Shown here: positions 1-6,595 of the stretch, in pieces
Position numbering within the stretch: position 1 is the first letter of the stretch
Layout: each line of letters begins with the position of its first letter
Assembly (NCBI GenBank): GCA_036170795.1
Contig: JAVHPX010000037.1
Coordinates: 1-11,308 of the forward strand
Length of the DNA stretch: 11,308 nucleotides
Direction of reading: 5' to 3'
Source of the DNA: UBA8515 sp036170795
GTDB taxonomy: Bacteria; Patescibacteriota; Minisyncoccia; Phycocordibacterales; UBA9973
Notes under the pieces: model-generated
Database searches by the model: none
The model's input: the letters and a program-made list of their open reading frames with translations, nothing else
Told to the model about the DNA's origin: nothing
Translations under genes and position numbers: made by a program

Positions 1-28
1 GATTTTTTAATGCTCTACAAATTAAGAT

Positions 29-1168
<1,140 letters not shown>

Positions 1169-1196
1169 ATTAATTTTTTATTTGTAAATTAAAAAA

Positions 1197-1211
1197 ACCG
1201 CTTTATGCGGC
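1197..1211 (-). terminator. Terminator-like hairpin inside the leader of the S1 gene (possible attenuator)
   Basis: On the minus strand the sequence reads CCGC, loop ATAAA, GCGG, then seven T. A flanking G-T pair gives a five-pair stem. It has the form of a short intrinsic terminator, but it lies between the predicted promoter (about 1333-1305) and the start codon at 1168, not after a gene. A second hairpin, ACTTACA/TGTAAGT with a 12-base loop, sits upstream in the same leader at 1235-1260. It could be an attenuator for the S1 gene, or the end of a small RNA of about 100 bases starting near 1298. The stem is short, so its strength is uncertain. Confidence 0.45.
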
Positions 1212-1304
1212 AGAGATTTGAGAGTCTTTTGAATACTTACAATAAAAATATAGTGTAAGTTATTTGTTAAGGGTTAATCTCAATCTAAGCTTATAATAGA
1301 TGTT

Positions 1305-1333
1305 ACTATACTATATATATATTCATTTTGCAA
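1305..1333 (-). promoter_or_regulatory. Predicted sigma70-type promoter of the S1 gene
   Basis: Read on the minus strand there is TTGCAA (1333-1328), a 17-base spacer and TATAGT (1310-1305). This would start transcription near 1298 and leave a leader of about 130 bases before the ATG at 1168. The assignment rests on box match and spacing only. A second ACTATA lies at 1310-1315, and the region is AT-rich enough to give chance -10 boxes. Confidence 0.6.
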
Positions 1334-1384
1334 GAAGATAATAATTTTCATTTTAATTTTACCCTTTTAATTTTATTAAAATTT

Positions 1385-1392
1385 GCTATAAT
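1385..1392 (+). promoter_or_regulatory. Extended -10 promoter of the MBL-fold/gyrA operon, probably leaderless
   Basis: TATAAT at 1387-1392 is preceded by TGC (1384-1386), which fits an extended -10 element; no convincing -35 is seen. The start codon at 1399 lies exactly where transcription should begin, six bases after the -10 box. The first gene of the operon would therefore be read from a leaderless mRNA. Confidence 0.6.
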
Positions 1393-1398
1393 GAGTGT

Positions 1399-2025
1399 AT
1401 GATTATTACATACCTAGGTAAACAATTCTTTAAAATTCAACAAGGAGATATTATTCTTGCTTTTAATCCTATTAGTAAAAATTCAAAAACTGTAAGTAAA
1501 ATATCACGTTTTGGATCAACTATTGCTTTTTCAACGATAAATCATCCTGATTATAATGGTTTTGAAATGGTAGGGCATGGTGATACTTTACCATTTGAGG
1601 TTCACGGACCAGGTGATTATGAAATTAAAGATATTTTTATAAAAGGTATTATGAATGAGGTCACTGTTGGTGGTAAAAAATATATTAATACAATTTATTC
1701 TCTTTCTGTTGATGGGATATCTATTTGTTTTTTGGGTTGTGTTTTAGATGGTAAACTTAGTGTTGAAGTTAGAGGTCAGATAGGATCACCTGATATTTTG
1801 TTTGTACCAGTTGGTAATGATGATTTACTTACTCAAAAGGAATCATATAAGCTTGCTGTTTCTCTTGAACCTAAAATTATTATTCCAATGGAGTATAATA
1901 AAGAAACTTTAAAAACTTTTTTAAAGGAAGCAGGACAAGAGGGTCTCGCACCTATAGAAAAATTAACAATTAAAGCTAAAGATATTGTTTCTTATGAAGG
2001 TAAAGTCGTTGTATTATTATCATAA
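1399..2025 (+). CDS. Metallo-beta-lactamase-fold protein lacking the metal-binding residues
   Basis: The 208-residue protein matches the small UlaG/UPF0173-like MBL-fold family in layout. It opens with an ITYLG strand, has a GPGDYEI segment at 70-76, FLGCVLDGKLS at 111-121 where active members have a histidine- and aspartate-bearing LGD-type loop, FVPVGND at 135-141, and a late IIPMEY at 161-166. The metal-ligand positions are not kept. The usual HxHxDH loop reads INHPDYN (47-53), the LGD aspartate is Cys, and the final IPMHY-type histidine is Glu165. A hydrolase reaction is therefore unlikely, and a structural or binding role is inferred. It heads an operon: 13 bases separate it from the small membrane protein, which is followed directly by gyrA. 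The fold assignment is good; the function is unknown. The ATG is preceded by TGT at leaderless distance from a TATAAT box. Confidence 0.75.
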   Translation: MIITYLGKQFFKIQQGDIILAFNPISKNSKTVSKISRFGSTIAFSTINHPDYNGFEMVGHGDTLPFEVHGPGDYEIKDIFIKGIMNEVTVGGKKYINTIYSLSVDGISICFLGCVLDGKLSVEVRGQIGSPDILFVPVGNDDLLTQKESYKLAVSLEPKIIIPMEYNKETLKTFLKEAGQEGLAPIEKLTIKAKDIVSYEGKVVVLLS

Positions 2026-2038
2026 TTTTTAAATTTAT

Positions 2039-2356
2039 ATGCGTACATATATAAAAAAATTACAATCTAAAAGAGAAGTTGTCCGCAAACAAATACTCGT
2101 AGCTTCCTTAGTTGTATCTATGGCAGTTGTTGGGTCTGTGTGGGTTTATAGTCTTAATGATCGATTTGGTCAAAAACAATTAGCAGAAGTGGATACAAGT
2201 GTTAAACCATTTACATTGTTTTCTGATTCAATTACTGATGCTTATCAAAATATTACTGCCAGTGTTGGTAATTTTTCTTTTTCTTCAAAGAAAAATGAAA
2301 AGCCAGCTCCAAAACAGATAGATTTAATTCCAGTAGAACTTTCGACTGTCAAATAA
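2039..2356 (+). CDS. Small single-pass membrane protein of unknown function
   Basis: I do not recognise a family for this 105-residue protein. A basic N-terminus (about residues 1-17, rich in Lys and Arg) precedes one hydrophobic helix at about 18-37 (ILVASLVVSMAVVGSVWVY). The remaining 65 residues are polar, with many Ser, Thr, Lys and Pro, and would lie outside the membrane by the positive-inside rule. There is no cysteine and no lipobox, so it is a membrane-anchored rather than a lipid-anchored protein. It lies between the MBL-fold gene and gyrA, with only one base between its TAA and the gyrA ATG, so translation of the two is probably coupled. It is accepted as real because of the operon position, tight spacing and coherent membrane topology. 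Confidence 0.7.
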   Translation: MRTYIKKLQSKREVVRKQILVASLVVSMAVVGSVWVYSLNDRFGQKQLAEVDTSVKPFTLFSDSITDAYQNITASVGNFSFSSKKNEKPAPKQIDLIPVELSTVK

Positions 2357-2357
2357 T

Positions 2358-4802
2358 ATGTCAAAAGAAGAATTAAAACCAGAACATATAAATGTTGTTT
2401 CAGTGAATATTAGTACTGAAATGAAAGAATCATTTATAGATTATGCGATGTCGGTTATAACCGATCGTGCGCTTCCTGACGTCCGTGATGGGTTAAAACC
2501 AGTCCATCGACGTATTCTTTATGCAATGCATGAAATGGGATTGACCTATCAAGGTCGTTTTCGTAAAAGTGCAGCTGTTGTTGGTGATGTACTTGGAAAG
2601 TATCATCCACATGGAGATGTTGCAGTTTATGATTCCATGGTGAATATGGCTCAAGATTTCTCATATCGATATCCTCTTATTTTTGGTCAAGGTAACTTTG
2701 GTTCAATTGATGGTGATGGAGCTGCAGCTATGCGTTATACTGAAGCAAAAATGTCTCGCATATCTTCTTTATTATTGCTTGATCTTGAAAAAGAAACAGT
2801 TGATTTTCGTTCTAATTATGACCAGACACGTCGTGAACCGATTGTACTCCCAACCGCAGTTCCAAGCTTATTGTTAAATGGTACTCTTGGTATTGCTGTT
2901 GGGATGGCAACAAATATACCACCACATAATTTAACTGAAACTATTGATGCGACTATTGCTTTAATTGAAAATAAGAATGCTACAACAGAAGATTTAATGC
3001 AATTTATAAAAGGTCCAGATTTTCCAACAGGAGGTATTGTTTATGGTCAATTAGATTTATTGCATGCATATTCAACAGGACGAGGAGGAGTAGTGACTCG
3101 TGGTGAAGCAGAAATTATAGAGCAAAAAACTGGAACGTTTCAAATTATAATTACTTCTATTCCGTACCGAGTAAATAAATCTACTCTTATAGAAGCGATA
3201 GCAAGTCTAATTCAAGAAAAGAAACTTGAAGGTATTAAAGGTCTTCGTGATGAATCTGCAAAAGATATTCGTATTGCTATTGATTTAAAAGCAGGTGTTT
3301 TCCCTCAGAAAGTTTTGAACTATATTTATAAACACACTCAGCTTGAGCAATCATTTAATTTTAATATTGTCGCTCTTGTCGATGGTGTACCGCAAACACT
3401 TTCACTTAAAAGTTTATTGTCAGAGTTTATTGATCATAGAGTCGTAGTTGTTCGTCGTCGTACAGAATACGATCTACATAGAGCGCGTGAGCGTGAGCAT
3501 ATATTGCTTGGATTAAAAAAGGCTCTTGATCATATCGATCGGGTTATTTCTGTTATTCGTGCTTCGAAAGATACAATAACAGCTAAATTTAATTTAATGA
3601 AAGAGTTTAAATTTTCTGAATTGCAAGCTGTAGCAATTCTTGAAATGAAGCTTCAAAAATTAGCAGGTCTTGAGCGTAAGAATGTTGAACTTGAATTAAA
3701 AGAAAAACAAGAATTAATAAAAAATCTTGAAGCTTTACTTGCTTCACCTGCGAAGATGCTTAATATCATAAGCAATGAACTTAAAGAAATACGTGCTAAA
3801 TATACAGATATTCGTCGAACTCGTATTATTAAAGGTGGAGTAAAAGCCATAAATGAAGAAGATCTTATTCCAGAAAAAGAGTCGGTTCTTGTTTTTACTA
3901 AAGGTGGTTATGTAAAACGTACTGATCCTAGTGAATATCGTGCCCAGAAACGTGGAGGAGTTGGTGTGATAGATATTGAACCTAAAGAAGAAGATTTTGT
4001 TACAATGTTATTATCTTGCAATACTCATAGTGATTTACTATTTTTTACTAATCGTGGAAAGGCTTATCAAATTAAAATGTATGATATTCCTGAAGGTAAA
4101 AGAGCAACAAAAGGTAAATCAATTATGAACTTTATATCACTCGAAGGTGATGAGAAGGTAACTTCAATATTACCAATCGATAAAGAAGTTAAAAAAACAG
4201 TTGAACATTTGTTGTTAGTGACAACTAATGGTGTTGTCAAGAAAGTAGAAGCTTCGAGTTTTAAAGATGTTCGTCGAAGTGGATTAATAGCAATATCTCT
4301 TTCAAAAGATGATGAACTTCAAGAAGTACTTGCTCTTGTAAAAGGGGATGATGTAATGCTTGCAACAACACTTGGTCAATCTATTCGTTTTAAAGAGTCA
4401 GACGTCCGTGTTATGGGGCGCCAAGCATCTGGAGTACGAGCTATGAAGATTGGCAAAGGTGATTTTGTTATTGGAGTAGATAGAGTTCCTAAGGGAGAGA
4501 CAGCTCTAGCATTATTGACACTTTCTTCAAATGGTCTTGGGAAAAAAACAAATATAAAAGAATATAAAACACAAAAACGTGGAGGGTCAGGCATAAAGAC
4601 TGCAAAAGTTACTCCTAAAACTGGTAAACTTATTGTTGCGAAGATAGTTGGTGATGAGAATGAAATTATTGCAGTATCTCAGAAAGGTCAAGTTATACGA
4701 GTTGACCTTAAATCTATCCCGACATCTGGTCGTCAGACTCAAGGTGTGACAGTTATGAAAATGCGTGCTGGAGACAATATCGCTTCGATTACCTTTTTGT
4801 AG
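2358..4802 (+). CDS. gyrA: DNA gyrase subunit A
   Basis: This 814-residue protein is the DNA breakage-reunion subunit of gyrase, which works with GyrB to introduce negative supercoils using ATP. The N-terminal domain begins with the VNISTEMKESFIDYAMSVIT block and holds RALPDVRDGLKPVHRRIL (37-54), GKYHPHGDVAVYD (80-92) and the catalytic tyrosine Tyr127 in AAMRYTEAKMS. The coiled-coil region with EMKLQKLAGLE is near 429-439. The C-terminal DNA-wrapping domain starts at about 505, and its GyrA-box position reads QKRGGVG (530-536). That box separates gyrase from topoisomerase IV ParC, although the penultimate Lys of the E. coli box is Val here. A second box-like QKRGGSG lies at 739-745. The residue equivalent to E. 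coli Ser83 is Val88, while the Asp87 equivalent (Asp92) is kept. Compared with E. coli (875 residues) the acidic C-terminal tail is absent. It is the last intact gene of the operon. Confidence 0.97.
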   Translation: MSKEELKPEHINVVSVNISTEMKESFIDYAMSVITDRALPDVRDGLKPVHRRILYAMHEMGLTYQGRFRKSAAVVGDVLGKYHPHGDVAVYDSMVNMAQDFSYRYPLIFGQGNFGSIDGDGAAAMRYTEAKMSRISSLLLLDLEKETVDFRSNYDQTRREPIVLPTAVPSLLLNGTLGIAVGMATNIPPHNLTETIDATIALIENKNATTEDLMQFIKGPDFPTGGIVYGQLDLLHAYSTGRGGVVTRGEAEIIEQKTGTFQIIITSIPYRVNKSTLIEAIASLIQEKKLEGIKGLRDESAKDIRIAIDLKAGVFPQKVLNYIYKHTQLEQSFNFNIVALVDGVPQTLSLKSLLSEFIDHRVVVVRRRTEYDLHRAREREHILLGLKKALDHIDRVISVIRASKDTITAKFNLMKEFKFSELQAVAILEMKLQKLAGLERKNVELELKEKQELIKNLEALLASPAKMLNIISNELKEIRAKYTDIRRTRIIKGGVKAINEEDLIPEKESVLVFTKGGYVKRTDPSEYRAQKRGGVGVIDIEPKEEDFVTMLLSCNTHSDLLFFTNRGKAYQIKMYDIPEGKRATKGKSIMNFISLEGDEKVTSILPIDKEVKKTVEHLLLVTTNGVVKKVEASSFKDVRRSGLIAISLSKDDELQEVLALVKGDDVMLATTLGQSIRFKESDVRVMGRQASGVRAMKIGKGDFVIGVDRVPKGETALALLTLSSNGLGKKTNIKEYKTQKRGGSGIKTAKVTPKTGKLIVAKIVGDENEIIAVSQKGQVIRVDLKSIPTSGRQTQGVTVMKMRAGDNIASITFL

Positions 4803-4809
4803 AATAAGT

Positions 4810-5251
4810 ATGAATATAAAAGCTATTATTTTTGATTGAGGAAGAACTTTATTTAATTTTGAAACTAAAAAAGAATTTTCTGAATCAGAAGAAGTGATAA
4901 ATTTTTGCACTGAAAAAAAATTAAGATTAGCTATTGCATCTTTGGTTACTCATCAAACAAATGCGAGCCTAGAAGAAAGAAAAGAGCAAATCAAAAAATC
5001 TCCCCTTAGAAGATTTTTTGATTTTGTTGCTGTAACAGATGGAGATAAAGATTTAATTTTTTGATGAAATAGTTTTAAAGCTTAATTTACCAAAGAATGA
5101 AATTTTAATAATAGATGATAGAATGATAAGAAGAATAAAATATGGTATTAAAAATGGATATCCAACAGTATGGTTGCAAAAAGGTAAATTCTCTAACGAA
5201 TTACCAAATACTGAAACAGGAGAGCCACTTCTTATAATTAAAAAATTATAA
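4810..5251 (+). pseudogene. HAD-superfamily hydrolase gene broken by an in-frame UGA and a one-base slip
   Basis: The reading frame opens at ATG 4810, seven bases after the gyrA stop, with MNIKAIIFD then UGA (4837-4839) then GRTLF. HAD-like proteins of this group carry FDWGRTL here, so the UGA replaces a tryptophan codon. The frame then continues cleanly to a T6 run at 5057-5062, where UGA UGA follows. Dropping one T restores KDLIFDEIVLKLNLP, then the second HAD acidic motif ILIIDDR, then GYPTVWLQKGKFSNELPN and a TAA at 5249-5251. The restored protein is about 146 residues with no other damage. The nucleophile Asp9 is present; the second Asp of the usual DxD is Gly, as is common in the FDWGRTL type. 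The simplest reading is a young pseudogene. Translational bypass of both UGA sites is possible but unsupported. No intact gene is seen on the opposite strand. Confidence 0.75.
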
Positions 5252-5256
5252 GAACT

Positions 5257-5287
5257 TATCAAATATTCTTTAGTGGTATATTTGATA
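5257..5287 (+). repeat. Inverted repeat upstream of the first 34-bp repeat
   Basis: TATCAAATA (5257-5265) and TATTTGATA (5279-5287) are exact reverse complements around a 13-base centre that contains TTTAGTGGT. Size, arm length and the GTGG centre resemble the 34-bp repeat that starts five bases later, so it looks like a diverged second unit of the same kind. It also begins right after the stop of the broken HAD gene. Confidence 0.6.
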
Positions 5288-5291
5288 CATA

Positions 5292-5325
5292 TTGCAATAA
5301 ATATACAGGGGTGGAATTATTGCAA
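5292..5325 (+). repeat. 34-bp repeat with inverted ends, copy 1 (upstream of the Cas2-like gene)
   Basis: TTGCAATAA (5292-5300) and TTATTGCAA (5317-5325) are perfect inverted arms around a 16-base centre with ACAGGGGTGGAA. The whole unit recurs at 5964-5997 with a single mismatch. The two copies lie 672 bases apart and bracket one gene. No run of T follows, so it does not resemble a terminator. The right arm supplies TTGCAA (5320-5325), which can serve as the -35 of the next gene. Confidence 0.9.
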
Positions 5326-5347
5326 ATTAATTTTGGTTTAATATAAT
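5320..5347 (+). promoter_or_regulatory. Promoter of the Cas2-like gene, -35 inside repeat copy 1
   Basis: TTGCAA (5320-5325), a 16-base spacer and TATAAT (5342-5347) form a good sigma70-type promoter. Transcription would begin near 5354-5356, at the ATG itself, giving a leaderless mRNA. Because the -35 is the right inverted arm of the 34-bp repeat, any protein that binds the repeat would control this promoter. The promoter is inferred from sequence only. Confidence 0.6.
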
Positions 5348-5355
5348 ATAAGTAT

Positions 5356-5934
5356 ATGTCTGAAATAGAGAAAGAATTAAAAAAAGAGAGAAAAAAGACA
5401 AATATTCAAAAGATTATTTTGAGTTCAATTGCTACTGTTGGAATCTTAAGTGTTGCACTTTTAGCACCAAATGCACTTCAGGCATTAAAACCTCTCGGAT
5501 TAGATAAAAAATTTAAAAATTTTAAATATGATACAAATAGATCATTATCAAAATTAATATCCTTAGGTCTAGTTGTTTTTATTGAAAAAGATGGAAAGAA
5601 ATATCTCAGACTTACAGAAAAAGGTAAATTAAAATTGATAACTCTTGAAAAAGATAATTTTAAATTTAAAAAACCTACAAAATGGGATAAAAAATGGCGG
5701 ATAGTTATTTTTGATATTCCACAAGTAAAAAGATTACAAAGAGATAAATTACGATTTACCTTAAAACAAATTGGTTTTATAAGGCTACAAAATAGTGTTT
5801 GGGTATATCCCTATGATTGTGAAGAATTAATCACTCTTTTGAAGTTGGATTTTAAAGTAGGTAAAGAAATTTTATATATAATTTCTGAAAAAATTGAAAA
5901 TGATAAAATTTTGAGGACATATTTTCAATTATAA
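5356..5934 (+). CDS. Membrane-anchored winged-helix/Cas2-fold protein (PaaX-like)
   Basis: The 192-residue protein has three parts. A basic N-terminus is followed by a hydrophobic helix at about 19-37. Next comes a winged-helix-like segment at about 55-98, with TNRSLSKLISLGLVVFIEKD followed by a KKYLRLTEKGK wing. The C-terminal domain at about 111-190 is of Cas2/PaaX type: a first strand WRIVIFDIP with Asp120 at the Cas2 catalytic position, the LRFTLKQIGFIRLQNSVWV segment, and a terminal strand EILYIISEK. Cas2 is the ferredoxin-fold dimer of the CRISPR integration complex, and PaaX is a GntR-like repressor with the same C-terminal fold. Here there is no cas1, CRISPR array or phenylacetate pathway. 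The gene stands alone between two 34-bp repeats and has its own promoter. A DNA-binding regulator, nuclease or element-encoded protein are all possible; the fold is more certain than the role. Confidence 0.8.
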   Translation: MSEIEKELKKERKKTNIQKIILSSIATVGILSVALLAPNALQALKPLGLDKKFKNFKYDTNRSLSKLISLGLVVFIEKDGKKYLRLTEKGKLKLITLEKDNFKFKKPTKWDKKWRIVIFDIPQVKRLQRDKLRFTLKQIGFIRLQNSVWVYPYDCEELITLLKLDFKVGKEILYIISEKIENDKILRTYFQL

Positions 5935-5937
5935 AAA

Positions 5938-5971
5938 TATTGCATTAGAGGTGAAAAATATATTTGCAATA
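5938..5971 (+). repeat. Diverged repeat unit upstream of copy 2
   Basis: TATTGCA (5938-5944) pairs with TGCAATA (5965-5971), which is the left arm of repeat copy 2. The stretch between holds TTAGAGGTGAAAA, similar to the ACAGGGGTGGAA centre of the 34-bp unit. Half-sites therefore alternate in orientation across 5938-5997. It begins four bases after the stop of the Cas2-like gene and parallels the diverged unit before copy 1. Confidence 0.5.
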
Positions 5972-5997
5972 AATATACAGGGGTGGAATTATTGCGA
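5964..5997 (+). repeat. 34-bp repeat with inverted ends, copy 2 (downstream of the Cas2-like gene)
   Basis: This unit is identical to 5292-5325 except for G in place of A at 5996, which weakens the last pair but one of the right arm. Similarity fades within about 15 bases on the right (ATTTTATTGTTTTA against ATTAATTTTGGTTTA). No -10 box follows at promoter distance, so unlike copy 1 it does not seem to drive a gene directly; the next start is at 6071. Confidence 0.9.
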
Positions 5998-6054
5998 ATT
6001 TTATTGTTTTATTTGTCTTTCGGATAAAGGATTGCTCATTTTTTGATTTTTATA

Positions 6055-6063
6055 TGATATAAT
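6055..6063 (+). promoter_or_regulatory. Extended -10 promoter of the methyltransferase gene, probably leaderless
   Basis: TGA then TATAAT (6058-6063) fits an extended -10 box. The ATG at 6071 lies seven bases further on, at the expected start of transcription. No good -35 at 17 bases is seen. Confidence 0.55.
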
Positions 6064-6070
6064 AAAATAT

Positions 6071-6595
6071 ATGTTTTCAAATCCAGAAAAAAATATTGCA
6101 CAACTTAGATTACAAGAAGGTATGCGTGTAGCTGACTTGGGCGCTGGAACCGGTTTTTATTCTAGAGCAACAAGCATAAAGGTTGGTAATACTGGTCATG
6201 TATATGCAGTAGAAGTTCAAAAGGATATGTTAAAGAAGCTTGAAAGTGATATAAAAGAATGGGGTATTACAAATATTGATTGTATTTGGGGTGATATTGA
6301 AAAAATTGGAGGAACTAAAATAGCTGACAAGAGTATGGATGTAGTTATTATTTCTAATGTTTTATCTCAAACAGAAGACAAGTTGGGTCTTATTGATGAA
6401 GCAAAACGTATTTTAAAAGAAAATGGTAAAATACTTCTTGTTGATTTAAAATATTCATTAGGTAGTGATGATTTAATTACACAACATATAGTGACAGAAA
6501 GTAGAGCTTCTTTATTGTTTAATAAACGTGGATTTAAAGAGATAGACAGAATTTTAGTCTCTCCTAATCAATATGGTATAATTTTTATACAATGA
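6071..6595 (+). CDS. Class I SAM-dependent methyltransferase
   Basis: The 174-residue protein has the Rossmann-type methyltransferase core. Motif I is VADLGAGTGFYS (20-31), the acidic residue ending strand 2 is in VYAVEVQ (44-50, Glu48), WGDIEKI (73-79) gives the adenine-side acidic residue, and DVVIISNVLSQ (90-100) is the motif IV region. ILKENGKILLVDLK (114-127) is the usual post-motif strand. The substrate cannot be told from sequence; the compact length and lack of a recognition domain resemble the UbiE/Methyltransf_11-type proteins that act on small molecules or are poorly characterised. Its stop overlaps the next start as ATGA (6592-6595), so it is translationally coupled to the solute-binding-type gene. 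It follows repeat copy 2 and has its own extended -10 promoter. It is the only intact gene in the window that ends in TGA. Confidence 0.9.
   Translation: MFSNPEKNIAQLRLQEGMRVADLGAGTGFYSRATSIKVGNTGHVYAVEVQKDMLKKLESDIKEWGITNIDCIWGDIEKIGGTKIADKSMDVVIISNVLSQTEDKLGLIDEAKRILKENGKILLVDLKYSLGSDDLITQHIVTESRASLLFNKRGFKEIDRILVSPNQYGIIFIQ

Noticed and set aside
2269..2292. Inverted repeat of T/C and A/G runs (TTTTTCTT/AAGAAAAA) as a terminator
   Set aside because: It lies inside the small membrane-protein gene, comes from Phe-Ser and Lys codons, and is not followed by a useful T-run; the next gene is only one base from the stop.
4837..4839. Alternative genetic code with UGA read as Trp or Gly
   Set aside because: All intact genes use TGG for Trp, and the methyltransferase gene ends in TGA with a sensible overlap into the next gene. 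Only the HAD gene has in-frame UGA, and it also carries a frame slip.
4587..5262. Minus-strand open frames at 4587-4910 and 5053-5262
   Set aside because: They lie antisense to the gyrA 3' end and to the two halves of the broken HAD gene. Their translations show no family motifs, while the plus strand explains the region fully.
5292..5997. CRISPR array formed by the two 34-bp repeats next to a Cas2-like gene
   Set aside because: There are only two copies, 672 bases apart, with a whole gene between them and no spacer-sized interval. No cas1 or other cas gene is present.
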